Shown piece by piece: positions 48,459-57,895 of a stretch of DNA of 64,000 bases. The translations under genes and the position numbers were made by a program. The notes beneath the pieces were generated by a model. The model ran no database searches, had not been told where the DNA came from, and was given only the letters and a program-made list of their open reading frames with translations. The stretch's first letter is position 1, and every line of letters starts with the position of its first letter. The stretch comes from Lachnospiraceae bacterium (GTDB lineage: Bacteria > Bacillota > Clostridia > Lachnospirales > Lachnospiraceae): NCBI GenBank assembly GCA_021201665.1, contig JAJQEO010000071.1, forward strand, positions 52,143 through 116,142. The letters are read 5' to 3'.

Positions 48459-51400
48459 ATGAATTCTTACACACTTGACTGGAAGCAGTATAGCACACTT
48501 GCAAGAAAAGCTGTCGCTGAGGGCTGCGTTCTGCTGCGCAATGAACGCGCTTCTCTCCCCCTCGTCTCCGGGGATGTCGTCGCGGTATTCGGGCGGATCC
48601 AGCTGGATTATTACAAAAGCGGCACAGGATCGGGAGGCATGGTAAATGTCCCCTACGTGCACTCCATTCTCGATGGGCTGCGGGAATACGAAAAAGAAGA
48701 TATTCACATTTACGAGCCGCTCCTTACTGTTTACGAGAACTGGGCGAAGGCGCATACCTTTGACCGGGGAAAGGGCTGGGGGCAGGAGCCCTGGAGCCAG
48801 GCGGAAATGCCGCTGATCGATACCCTGATCCAGGACGCGACCGCACACGCGACTGCGGCGGTCATTGTAATCGGCCGCACCGCCGGGGAAGACCGCGACA
48901 ATTCCGCGATCCCCGGCAGCTACTATCTGACCGATGAGGAGCGTGACATGCTGAAAAAAGTATGCGCCGCTTTTTCACGCACAGCGGTCGTTTTGAACAC
49001 CGGCAATATTATTTCTATGAACTGGGTGGAGGAATATCACCCCGGCGCAGTCCTTTACGCCTGGCAGGGCGGGATGGAGGGCGGCTGCGGCGTCGCGGAC
49101 ATCCTCTGCGGAGCCGTCTCCCCGGGCGGCAGGCTCTCCGATACCATTGCACGCGAGCTGGAGGACTACCCCTCTACCCGGAATTTTGGCTCCGAATCAG
49201 CCAATTATTACCAGGAGGATATCTATGTCGGATATCGCTATTTTGAGACCTTTGCGCCGGAAAAGGTAGTTTATCCGTTTGGGTACGGTCTGTCCTACAC
49301 AAAGTTTGAGACGGAGTATTCTCTGACCCTGAACTCTGGCACCAACTGTTCTGATTCTTTTGACGGTGACTTGTCAGATATGTCCTTTACTCTCAGTGCT
49401 GTTGTCAAAAATACCGGTACCCGGCCGGGCAAGGAGGTCGTGCAGGTCTATGCCAACCCGCCGCAGGGAAAGCTTGGCAAGCCATTGCGTAATCTCTGTG
49501 CGTTCGCCAAGACAAAAGAGCTGCTCCCAGGCGAAAGTGAAACACTGCTTCTTACTGTTCCCATCGCTGAGCTTGCTTCCTATGATGACGGCGGCGCAAC
49601 CGGACACAAAAGCTGCTACGTGCTGGAAATGGGTACCTATATGATCTACGCAGGGGTAAATGTGCGCGATGCCGTCCCGGTCGGAAGCTTTTCCTTAGAT
49701 CAGACAATCGTCGTTGCACAGTGCCAGGAGGCTATGGCTCCTGTGAAGCCTTTTGAACGATTCCGGCCGCAGCCCACAGCTGCTCATATAGTTTCTTCCG
49801 AGATTGTTCCCGCTGCGGAAGCTTTATCCACCGAGACCGCAAATAACTCGGGATCGGCAAATTCCGCCGCCGCGACCGTGAATAACTCAGATCCGGCAAA
49901 TTCTTCCGCTGAGACCGTGAATAACTCAGATCCGGCAAATTCCGCCGCCGCGACCGTGAATAACTCAGATCCGGCAAATTCCGCCGCCGCGACCGTGAAT
50001 AGCTCCGGCCTGGCAGTCTGCACTCTCACCTTTGAGCCGGTCCCTCTGCGCACGGTCTCCCCGGCACAGAGACGGCTTGAAAACCTGCCGGAGTGCCTGC
50101 CATATACCGGCGACCAGGGATACCGTCTCCGCGATGTGATGGAGAAAAAGGTTTCCATAGAAGAATTTCTGGCACAGCTCTCCGATGAGGATCTGATGGC
50201 CCTATCACGCGGCGAGGGCATGTGCAGTCCGAAGGTCACGCCGGGTACGGCAGCCGCCTTCGGCGGTATTACCGAATCACTGAAGGGCTTCGGCATCCCG
50301 GCAGGATGCTGCTCGGACGGGCCTTCCGGCATCCGCATGGACTGCGGCACCAGTGCCTTCAGCCTGCCAAACGGCACACTCCTGGCCTGTACCTTCAACA
50401 CAGAACTGGTCACAGAGCTGTTCGCCATGGAAGGGTTGGAGCTCTATGCCAATAAAATCGACGCTCTGCTGGGACCGGGCATCAACATCCACCGCAGCCC
50501 GCTGAACGGGCGGAACTTTGAATATCATTCGGAGGATCCGTATCTGACCGGATGTATGGCCGTCGCGCAGGTGACGGGCATGGACCGTTATTCGGCCAGC
50601 GGTACCATGAAGCATTTCTGTGCGAACAACCAGGAATTCCACCGTCATCTGGCGGATGGAATTATTTCAGAGCGTGCGCTGCGGGAAATTTACCTGAAAC
50701 CGTTTGAGATGGGTGTGTTCTGCGGACATACGCGCTCGATTATGACGACCTACGGCCCGGTGAACGGCATCTGGACTGCAGGCAATTACGATCTGAATAC
50801 CACGATTCTGCGCGGTGAGTGGAACTACCAGGGACTGGTGATGACCGACTGGTGGGCAAAAATCAATGACGAGGGAGAGGCTGCCTCCCGCGACAACCTC
50901 GCCGCGATGGTGCGCGCCCAGAACGACGTCTATATGGTCACGCAGGATGCGCTCACCTATCAGGACACGCAGTCACAGGCACTAAAAGAAGGTACACTCA
51001 CCCGCGCAGAGCTAGTCAGAAACGCGGCAAACATCTGCCGTTTCCTGATGGCCTCCCCGGCTATGGAGCGGCTTTGCGGCACTTACCGGGAGGTTACGCA
51101 TGTCAACACACCCTCTGACCTGAATCTGATGAACGGCGATGAGATGGAATATTTCTCCGTTGGTACAGATACCACGATTTCCCTGAAGGGCCGCTGCCCT
51201 GATGCAGGCAGCGCCTTCACCTTCGCGGCGGAATTCGAGAAGGAAGGACTGTTTGAATTTACACTTTGCGCCGCCTCCCACGGCAGCGAGCTGGCGCAGA
51301 TGTCAGCCACCTTAACTCTGGACAACACGGTGCTGAATGTCTATACCTGGCATGGGGAATCGGAAAAGTCAGAATTGTCTGCCAAAAAAGAAGTGCGCGG

Positions 51401-51500
51401 GAAAATGCATTACCTCAGATTTTACGTCTCGCAGGGCGGACTGGAGCCGGAATCCCTGCGGATCCGGCTGGTGCATACACTTATGCGGAGACCGTTCTGA
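48459..51500 (+). CDS. Glycoside hydrolase family 3 enzyme with C-domain preceding the catalytic N-domain
   Basis: GH3_C-type 'AVAEGCVLLRNERASLPL...GRTAGEDRDNSAIPGSYYLTDEERDML...YPFGYGLSYTKFE' first, then GH3 catalytic 'GPSGIRMDCGTSAFSLPNGTLLACTFN...LLGPGINIHRSPLNGRNFEYHSEDPYLTG...GLVMTDWWAK'. Confidence 0.92.
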   Translation: MNSYTLDWKQYSTLARKAVAEGCVLLRNERASLPLVSGDVVAVFGRIQLDYYKSGTGSGGMVNVPYVHSILDGLREYEKEDIHIYEPLLTVYENWAKAHTFDRGKGWGQEPWSQAEMPLIDTLIQDATAHATAAVIVIGRTAGEDRDNSAIPGSYYLTDEERDMLKKVCAAFSRTAVVLNTGNIISMNWVEEYHPGAVLYAWQGGMEGGCGVADILCGAVSPGGRLSDTIARELEDYPSTRNFGSESANYYQEDIYVGYRYFETFAPEKVVYPFGYGLSYTKFETEYSLTLNSGTNCSDSFDGDLSDMSFTLSAVVKNTGTRPGKEVVQVYANPPQGKLGKPLRNLCAFAKTKELLPGESETLLLTVPIAELASYDDGGATGHKSCYVLEMGTYMIYAGVNVRDAVPVGSFSLDQTIVVAQCQEAMAPVKPFERFRPQPTAAHIVSSEIVPAAEALSTETANNSGSANSAAATVNNSDPANSSAETVNNSDPANSAAATVNNSDPANSAAATVNSSGLAVCTLTFEPVPLRTVSPAQRRLENLPECLPYTGDQGYRLRDVMEKKVSIEEFLAQLSDEDLMALSRGEGMCSPKVTPGTAAAFGGITESLKGFGIPAGCCSDGPSGIRMDCGTSAFSLPNGTLLACTFNTELVTELFAMEGLELYANKIDALLGPGINIHRSPLNGRNFEYHSEDPYLTGCMAVAQVTGMDRYSASGTMKHFCANNQEFHRHLADGIISERALREIYLKPFEMGVFCGHTRSIMTTYGPVNGIWTAGNYDLNTTILRGEWNYQGLVMTDWWAKINDEGEAASRDNLAAMVRAQNDVYMVTQDALTYQDTQSQALKEGTLTRAELVRNAANICRFLMASPAMERLCGTYREVTHVNTPSDLNLMNGDEMEYFSVGTDTTISLKGRCPDAGSAFTFAAEFEKEGLFEFTLCAASHGSELAQMSATLTLDNTVLNVYTWHGESEKSELSAKKEVRGKMHYLRFYVSQGGLEPESLRIRLVHTLMRRPF

Positions 51501-51519
51501 CAACGTGCAGCATTGGCAA

Positions 51520-51593
51520 CTAACAGGACAGTCCTTCGCACCTGCTGCGAAGGACATATGAAAACGTATATTATGTGAAGGTACTGAACAGCT
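51520..51593. repeat. Dispersed inverted-end element, copy 2
   Basis: actaacaggacagtccttcgcacctgctgcgaaggacatatgaaaacgtatattatgtgaaggtactgaacagct; shares 'tgtgaaggtactgaacag' with 37694-37770 and 42112-42135. Confidence 0.75.
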
Positions 51594-51632
51594 ACCAGCA
51601 TCGTATCATTCCATAAAACAGTTCACCTGCCG

Positions 51633-51863
51633 CTAATCCACTGCATCCTTCAGCTTTCGAATCATTTCCATATCATTCGCATTCACGCGGATATTCGTGC
51701 GCAGCGTCTCTCCGGTCGACGTGGTCATTTTGACCTCCACGACGGTGCCCTCATCGACTGCGGCGGACGCTGCCGCGAAAAACGGTTCCAGTTTGGGGTG
51801 GCTGTTTTTGATCTGATCCTCCATACCCCTCAGCTGCATAAGCTTCATCGGGTTTATTTTCAT
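51633..51863 (-). CDS. Small hypothetical protein (76 aa)
   Basis: MKINPMKLMQLRGMEDQIKNSHPKLEPFFAAASAAVDEGTVVEVKMTTSTGETLRTNIRVNANDMEMIRKLKDAVD; intact, balanced composition. Confidence 0.6.
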   Translation of the reverse strand: MKINPMKLMQLRGMEDQIKNSHPKLEPFFAAASAAVDEGTVVEVKMTTSTGETLRTNIRVNANDMEMIRKLKDAVD

Positions 51864-52040
51864 AAAACTTCATCTCCTGGGTTATATCATGATTCGAGCG
51901 GCAAAAGGACATGATACTACGGATTGCTCCGTGCTCCGCATCTACGCTTCGCTTCGGTCGGTGCCTGCGTCCTCGATTTTCTGCGAAAATCGGGACATGA
52001 AACGAGCGCCACTGGTGCTCAGCACCTCGCAATCCTTGTA

Positions 52041-52370
52041 TCATTGTATCATATTCACAATACCGATACAGACTACAAAAAACCAGCCCACAACGGCCAC
52101 GGTGCTGATAATGGTACCTGCCTTGCAGCAGAAATAAGATTTACAGTCGTCCTGAAATCCTAAAAATCCATATCTCAGGCCCATCAGGGTCATCACTATC
52201 CCGGTCACGCCGCCTGCTCCGATCCAGGAGCCGGCACTTCCCTTCAGATAGTAAGAAGCCAGGAGCAAAAGCAGAAGCAGCCCGACTCCAATCAATCCCA
52301 GCACCAGCGACGCGATGCTGTTTGCGGAATATTTCTTATCCACAAATGAATATACCCTTTTTTTCGCCAT
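52041..52370 (-). CDS. Three-TM hypothetical protein (DUF6142-like)
   Basis: 'YSANSIASLVLGLIGVGLLLLLLLASYYLKGSAGSWIGAGGVTGIVMTLMGLRYGFLGFQDD'; family name from memory. Confidence 0.6.
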   Translation of the reverse strand: MAKKRVYSFVDKKYSANSIASLVLGLIGVGLLLLLLLASYYLKGSAGSWIGAGGVTGIVMTLMGLRYGFLGFQDDCKSYFCCKAGTIISTVAVVGWFFVVCIGIVNMIQ

Positions 52371-52419
52371 TTTTTATCCCCTTGTAATGCGTTTTCCAAT
52401 TATTCCCGTCCCAAAATTT

Positions 52420-52881
52420 CTACGCGGTTTCCAGCTTCACATAGCAGAAGCTTAATACCCGGAACAGCAGATAGCCGAGTAATCCCCCCAGTGTATTCAA
52501 TATCATATCGTCCACATCAAAGCAGCCGACCTGAAAAATCAGCTGCGAGAGTTCCACCAATGCGCTGACTTCGAAGCTCAGAAGTGTCGTGCGCCAGGCG
52601 CGCCTTGCTCCCCTCGCCATGAGCGGAACCAGCGCTCCGAAGGGCAGAAAGCCTAGCACATTTCCGATCAGATTCATCAGCACGGCGCGCGTCCCCAGCA
52701 CTTCCCGGTAGCGGATATAGCGGAGAATCTCCCGGAAAGGAATGATATTATAGCTGTACTCGCCCGTCCCGCCGTGCCCGAAATCCTCCGAGAGGAACAG
52801 GAAATAGACGAGCGCCGTCATATAGAGCAGAAACAGGCACGCCCCTAAGAGTTTAATTCCTTTTCGCAGTGAATGATTCAT
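52420..52881 (-). CDS. VanZ-family membrane protein
   Basis: 'YNIIPFREILRYIRYREVLGTRAVLMNLIGNVLGFLPFGALVPLM...SALVELSQLIFQVGCFDVDDMILNTLGGLLGYLLF'. Confidence 0.88.
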   Translation of the reverse strand: MNHSLRKGIKLLGACLFLLYMTALVYFLFLSEDFGHGGTGEYSYNIIPFREILRYIRYREVLGTRAVLMNLIGNVLGFLPFGALVPLMARGARRAWRTTLLSFEVSALVELSQLIFQVGCFDVDDMILNTLGGLLGYLLFRVLSFCYVKLETA

Positions 52882-53033
52882 CAAAGCCCCAGTCCGGTCC
52901 CGGCCTTCCACAGCCTGACCGCATTTAATATAAGAAGAATTCCGCTTGCAAGCCCCGTCACGAGTACCACAATTCCCAGCACCAGATTCCATACGCCGGC
53001 CTTTTCCGTTGCTCTTACTAATCGTTCATTCAT
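52881..53033 (-). CDS. 50-aa membrane mini-protein translationally coupled to the VanZ gene (missed by ORF track)
   Basis: MNERLVRATEKAGVWNLVLGIVVLVTGLASGILLILNAVRLWKAGTGLGL* ; TGATG overlap with VanZ start. Confidence 0.65.
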   Translation of the reverse strand: MNERLVRATEKAGVWNLVLGIVVLVTGLASGILLILNAVRLWKAGTGLGL

Positions 53034-53105
53034 AATAAATCCTCCATTTTTTACCAGTGTTTCAATCCCTGGTATTTTCTAAGTTCAGATATAATCCTGA
53101 TATTC

Positions 53106-53780
53106 TCATTTTACTCCATACGTTTCATAATATGCGTCGATCGCAGCCTTCATAGCGTCGTTGATCACGACTTTTCCTTTGTATTCCCAGTTATACAGGT
53201 ACTCCACGACCTCCGCCATCGTGACGATCGCAGTCGTCTTCATACAAAAGGTCTGCTCAATCTCCTGCAGGGCGCTCTTTTCCCCTGTGCCGCGCTCCAT
53301 GCGGTCTACTGAAACGACCAGCCCCTGTATATCAACATTTCCCTGTGACTGAATGATCGGCAGGGTCTCCCGGATCGAAGTCCCGGCAGTCGTCACATCC
53401 TCGATGATCACCACCCGGTCTCCGTCACAGATCGGACTGCCCAGCAGAATGCCCGCGTCTCCGTGATCCTTCAGCTCCTTGCGGTTAGAGCAGTAACGGA
53501 TCTCCCGGCCGTATTCCTCACTGATCGCCATCGCCGTAGCTACCGACAGCGGAATCCCCTTATAGGCAGGCCCGAACAGCACATCAAAATCCAGTCCGAA
53601 AGCCGACTCGATCGCCCGCGCATAGTATTCCCCCAGACGGCAAAGCTGCGTCCCCGTGCGGTAAAACCCGGTATTGATAAAAAACGGAGTTTTTCTGCCG
53701 CTCTTAGTCACAAAATCGCCAAAGCGCAGCACCTCGCAGTCCACCATAAACTCGATAAATTCCTTCTTGTATGCTTCCAT
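53106..53780 (-). CDS. pyrE: Orotate phosphoribosyltransferase
   Basis: 'RFGDFVTKSGRKTPFFINTGFYRTGTQL...LFGPAYKGIPLSVATAMAI...DGDRVVIIEDVTTAGTSIRETLPIIQ'. Confidence 0.94.
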   Translation of the reverse strand: MEAYKKEFIEFMVDCEVLRFGDFVTKSGRKTPFFINTGFYRTGTQLCRLGEYYARAIESAFGLDFDVLFGPAYKGIPLSVATAMAISEEYGREIRYCSNRKELKDHGDAGILLGSPICDGDRVVIIEDVTTAGTSIRETLPIIQSQGNVDIQGLVVSVDRMERGTGEKSALQEIEQTFCMKTTAIVTMAEVVEYLYNWEYKGKVVINDAMKAAIDAYYETYGVK

Positions 53781-53790
53781 ATTCTGAAAT

Positions 53791-53972
53791 CCTCCTAACC
53801 CTGATAAACCGGAACCAAAATTTTACCATTTTTCGCAAGAAACCATTCTTAAGCTCCTGATCCGGACAAGCCGGGATCAAATTTTATCATTTTTCGCAAA
53901 AACCATTCTTAAGCTCCTGACCCGGACAAGCCGATACCAAATTTTGCCATTTAACACAAAAAACGTCCTTAA
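53791..53972. repeat. Three tandem ~60-bp repeats upstream of pyrE, same family as near argJ/argC
   Basis: Consensus CTCCTGAyCCGGACAAGCCGrnayCAAATTTTryCATTTTTCGCAAAAAACCATTCTTAAG; units begin at 53791, 53853, 53913. Confidence 0.85.
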
Positions 53973-53980
53973 GCTCCTGA

Positions 53981-54529
53981 TCAGATATTCAGTGCCGAGA
54001 AATCAATCTGTAAATCTCCGTTATAGATACCGACCGGGATTTTGTCTGACAGCGTATAGGAGTCCATTGTTTTTGACTCAAAATTATAAACTGCAATATA
54101 ACGCTTTTGGGCATCTACAATCCAGTACTCGCGGACTCCCGCCGCCTGATATTTGAGCATTTTCCGTACATAATCCATATACTTGCTTGATGGAGATACA
54201 ATCTCTATAATCCAGTCAGGAGCACCATGGCATCCTTTGTCATCCAATTTTGACGGATCGCAGATTACCGTAATGTCCGGTTCGAAATAATTATAGTCAT
54301 CCCGGTTTAGATAAACTGCAAATGGGGCAGGATTTACTTCGCAGGATCCACCTTTTTCAACGATGTAATTTCCGATCACCCGGTCGAAATGGTGCACGAG
54401 CCTTTGGTGCGTTCTGGACGGTGTCGCCATATCATAAAGAACGCCGTCAATCAACTCCGCTCTCTGTCCTTCCGGTAAAGCTTCAATGTAATCTACTGTA
54501 TACAGCTTTTCCTGCGCCTGCGCAGACAT
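53981..54529 (-). CDS. Uma2-family (PD-(D/E)XK-like, DUF820) endonuclease
   Basis: 'YTVDYIEALPEGQRAELIDGVLYDMATPSRTHQRLVHHFDRVIGNYI...EPDITVICDPSKLDDKGCHGAPDWIIEIVSPSSKYMDYVRKMLKYQAAGVREYWIVD'. Confidence 0.9.
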   Translation of the reverse strand: MSAQAQEKLYTVDYIEALPEGQRAELIDGVLYDMATPSRTHQRLVHHFDRVIGNYIVEKGGSCEVNPAPFAVYLNRDDYNYFEPDITVICDPSKLDDKGCHGAPDWIIEIVSPSSKYMDYVRKMLKYQAAGVREYWIVDAQKRYIAVYNFESKTMDSYTLSDKIPVGIYNGDLQIDFSALNI

Positions 54530-54868
54530 ATTTCATTCCTCCTCTCTGTCCAGGATATCATTTATATGCGAGCTGCCCATTTTCTAAAGCCAATGGGACT
54601 GCGGTCGACCTGTTTCAAAAATAATACATTTATCAAATGCTTTTCAATGGGTTCAGTATACCACAAACCCTGTTCCTCTTCCACACCTATTTTGTAAAAG
54701 AATAAAAACAGGTAAATTCGTCGAAAAAAAATTGAAAAATCTGCACAAATAAATTCCCTTTTTCCAGAATCTATGGTACAATTCAAACATAAAGGGACGC
54801 GGAAGGGAAATCCTCTCTTCCCTGTCCTATGCGTCAGGCAAAAGCAGACTCCCCGGACAACCCCTGAG

Positions 54869-55103
54869 CCTTTATAAAACGGTCGATCGGCCGTTTATGA
54901 GAGCTCACAAAACACTCGGGCAGTCGTATATGGGTGCTTACAAAACGATCAGGCAGCTGTATACGGTGCTTATAAAACGGTCAGGCAGCTGTATACGGAG
55001 GCTTGGAAAACGGTCAGGCAGCTGTATATGGGAGCTCAGAAAACGATCGGGCAACCCGTATATGGAAACGTATAAAACGGCCGGTCAACCAGATATGGGG
55101 AGT
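54869..55103. repeat. Seven degenerate ~33-bp tandem repeats in the glgC leader
   Basis: Units like cttataaaacggtcaggcagctgtatacggagg. Confidence 0.8.
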
Positions 55104-55160
55104 TTCTGTATATCTGCATCTGCCCAGGCGCACAACGAAGAAACAGGAGGAGAAATTATT

Positions 55161-56369
55161 ATGGCTCAGGAAATGATCGCAATGCTTCTCGCAGGAGGAC
55201 AGGGTTCCAGACTCTATGCCCTGACCCAGAAGCTTGCAAAACCTGCAGTTCCTTTCGGCGGAAAATATCGCATCATCGATTTTCCGCTCTCGAACTGCGT
55301 GAATTCCGGCATTGACACGGTCGGCATTCTGACTCAGTACCAGCCGCTCGTGCTGAATGAGTACATCGGCAACGGGCAGCCCTGGGATCTGGACCGTCTC
55401 CACGGAGGCGTCCATGTGCTCCCGCCCTATCAGCAGGCCTCCGGCTCTGACTGGTACAAGGGTACAGCCAACGCGATTTATCAGAACCTTTCATTCATCG
55501 AGCGCTATGATCCGCAGTATGTGATTATCCTTTCCGGAGATCAGATCTGCAAGCAGGACTACAGCGACTTCCTTCGTTTCCACAAGGAAAAGAACGCGGA
55601 GTTCAGCGTCGCGGTCATGGAAGTACCGTGGGATGAGGCTTCCCGTTTCGGCCTGATGGTAGCGGGCGAGGACGACCGCATCACTGAGTTCCAGGAGAAG
55701 CCGAAGAATCCAAAGTCCAACCTGGCTTCCATGGGCATTTACATTTTCAACTGGGATGTGCTGAAAAAATACCTGACCGAGGATGAGGCGGATCCGAATT
55801 CTGAGAACGACTTTGGCAACAATATTATCCCGAACCTGCTCCGCGACGACCGCAGGATGTATGCTTACCATTTCAGCGGCTACTGGAAGGATGTCGGGAC
55901 GATCTCCTCTCTCTGGGAGGCTAACATGGAGGTACTCGATCCGGAGCACAGCGGCATTGACCTCTTTGATGAGAACTGGAAAATTTACAGCCGCAACAGC
56001 GGCATGACCGGCCACAAGATCAGCGCGGGCGCGACGGTGGAAAATTCTATGATCACTGACGGCTGCCGGATCAAGGGCAGTGTGAAGCACTCCGTATTGT
56101 TCGCGGGCGTCCAGGTCGAGGACGGCGCGATTGTAGAGGACGCTGTCATCATGGGCGGCTGCAAAATCAAATCCGGCGCAGTCGTGAAGCACTGCATCCT
56201 TGCGGAGAACGTGACCATCGGTGAAAACGCGGTCATCGGCGCAATGCCGACCGAGGAGGAAAACGGCGTAGCTACCGTCGGCGCAGGCTTAAGCGTCGGC
56301 GCGGGAGCGGTCATCGGTCCGAAGGCAATGGTTTATAAAAATGTAGAAGGTGGTGAAAAACAATGGTAA
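55161..56369 (+). CDS. glgC: Glucose-1-phosphate adenylyltransferase
   Basis: '[47 protein letters not shown]...'; ATG at 55161 after AGGAGGAG. Confidence 0.95.
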   Translation: MAQEMIAMLLAGGQGSRLYALTQKLAKPAVPFGGKYRIIDFPLSNCVNSGIDTVGILTQYQPLVLNEYIGNGQPWDLDRLHGGVHVLPPYQQASGSDWYKGTANAIYQNLSFIERYDPQYVIILSGDQICKQDYSDFLRFHKEKNAEFSVAVMEVPWDEASRFGLMVAGEDDRITEFQEKPKNPKSNLASMGIYIFNWDVLKKYLTEDEADPNSENDFGNNIIPNLLRDDRRMYAYHFSGYWKDVGTISSLWEANMEVLDPEHSGIDLFDENWKIYSRNSGMTGHKISAGATVENSMITDGCRIKGSVKHSVLFAGVQVEDGAIVEDAVIMGGCKIKSGAVVKHCILAENVTIGENAVIGAMPTEEENGVATVGAGLSVGAGAVIGPKAMVYKNVEGGEKQW

Positions 56370-57505
56370 ATTCAAACAGAAGCGCACTCGGGATCATTTT
56401 CCCCAACCATTATGACGCCCTCGTTCCAGAGCTGGTCAGCATCCGGAACATGGCCTCCATCCCTTTTGCAAGCCGTTACCGCATGATTGACTTCATCCTC
56501 TCGAGCATGGTAAACTGCAACATTAACAACGTCTGCGTTCCGGTAAACAGCAATTATCATTCCCTGATGGACCACCTCGGCACCGGCCGTGAGTGGGATC
56601 TGGTCCGCAAAAACGGCGGTCTCCATATTTTCCCGCCCTATGCAGAAAAGGCCAACAAGGTCTACAACGGCCGCATCGGCACCCTGGCAAACATTCTTCC
56701 TTTCCTGCGCGAGCAGAAGGAGCGCTTTGTCATCATGGCCGACTCCAGTATCGCCGTGAATTTTGATTTTACAAAGATGATCGACGAGCATATCGAGAGC
56801 GGAGCGGACGTCTCCATCGCTTACCGTGAGGAGGAGCTTCCGGAATATCTGATGCGTACACAGGATAACAGCAGAGGGTTCCACTACACCTTCACGATCG
56901 ACAAGGGGCGGATCAACCATATCTATGTCAATCCGCGCGTGACCGGTGTACAGAACTACTCCATGAATATCTACGTGCTGGAGCGCGAGCTGCTGATCAA
57001 CATGATCAATACCGCATTCGTGCGCGGTATGGAACATTTCAACCGCGACGTTCTGATGAACCAGCTCTCCTGGCGCAATGTCCACGCCTACAAGTTTGAC
57101 GGATACGCGGCACGCATCACCGGCATGAAGAGCTACTTTGATGAGAATCTCAAGCTGCTCGACGACTACAACCTCGACGCTCTGTTCTCCGGTGCGCCGA
57201 TCTACACCAAGATCCGCGACGACAACCCGACCCGCTACATCAACGGGGCGAAAGCATCCAATGTGATGTGCGCAGACGGCTGTGTCATCGAGGGCGAGGT
57301 CGAAAACAGCGTCCTCTTCCGTGGTGTGCGAGTAGAAAAAGGTGCCGTGGTTAAGAACTGCGTCCTGATGCAGGACACTGTCGTCGGTGCAGGGGCTCAC
57401 ATCGAGTACGTAATCACCGACAAGAACGTCAAATTCGGCGCCGGCAAAGAGATGAAGGGAACTGACAGCTTCCCGGTCAATATCGCGAAAGGGCATACGG
57501 TGTAA
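56363..57505 (+). CDS. glgD: Glucose-1-phosphate adenylyltransferase regulatory subunit GlgD
   Basis: '[55 protein letters not shown]'; overlaps glgC stop. Confidence 0.93.
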   Translation: MVNSNRSALGIIFPNHYDALVPELVSIRNMASIPFASRYRMIDFILSSMVNCNINNVCVPVNSNYHSLMDHLGTGREWDLVRKNGGLHIFPPYAEKANKVYNGRIGTLANILPFLREQKERFVIMADSSIAVNFDFTKMIDEHIESGADVSIAYREEELPEYLMRTQDNSRGFHYTFTIDKGRINHIYVNPRVTGVQNYSMNIYVLERELLINMINTAFVRGMEHFNRDVLMNQLSWRNVHAYKFDGYAARITGMKSYFDENLKLLDDYNLDALFSGAPIYTKIRDDNPTRYINGAKASNVMCADGCVIEGEVENSVLFRGVRVEKGAVVKNCVLMQDTVVGAGAHIEYVITDKNVKFGAGKEMKGTDSFPVNIAKGHTV

Positions 57506-57509
57506 ATGG

Positions 57510-57682
57510 CAGTGGGTAGTGGTTAGTGGGTAGTGGTTAGTGGTTAGTAGCCAGTGGCTGGTGATTAGCCGTTAGTGGTTAGTAGCCGGCGGCTGATGAT
57601 TAGCCGTTAGTGGTTAGTAGCCAGCGACTGGTGATTAGCCGTTAGTGGTTAGTAGCCAGCGACTGGTGATTAGCCGTTAGTG
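57510..57682. repeat. ~35-bp tandem repeats downstream of glgD
   Basis: gtggttagtagccagcgactggtgattagccgtta repeated about four times with few changes. Confidence 0.88.
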
Positions 57683-57727
57683 ATTCGCGCAGCGTATGTT
57701 CCGATTTGCGAGACAAACCGAGAAGTC

Positions 57728-57765
57728 CGGATAGGGGAGGGGCTTTCCCCTATCCGATTTTTCTC
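57728..57765 (+). terminator. Intrinsic terminator of glgCD
   Basis: CGGATAGGGGaggggctttCCCCTATCCGattttt. Confidence 0.82.
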
Positions 57766-57818
57766 CAATTTTAACAATTTTTTTATAAATTTCATTTTTT
57801 CTTTGGAAATATCTTGAA

Positions 57819-57847
57819 TTGACTTTCCCGGAAGTCGCTTTTATAAT
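57819..57847 (+). promoter_or_regulatory. Sigma-A type promoter upstream of amt
   Basis: TTGACT (57819-57824) N17 TATAAT (57842-57847). Confidence 0.7.
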
Positions 57848-57863
57848 GAAGGACAACAACGAG

Positions 57864-57895
57864 GGCGTTGGAGATTTTTTCTCCGGCGCCTTTTT
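57864..57895 (+). terminator. Promoter-proximal terminator/attenuator in the amt leader
   Basis: GGCGTTGGAGAtttttTCTCCGGCGCCTTTTT stem (two G-T pairs), starting ~17 nt after the -10. Confidence 0.7.

Noticed and set aside
54869-55103. Possible CRISPR array (33-bp periodic repeats)
   Set aside because: Repeats are contiguous and degenerate without unique spacers; no cas genes nearby. The same reasoning excludes 57510-57682.
56372-57496. 374-aa minus-strand ORF
   Set aside because: Antisense to glgD.
57864-57895. ANTAR-type two-hairpin antitermination site
   Set aside because: Only the terminator hairpin is visible between promoter and T run; no second hairpin with a conserved hexaloop found.
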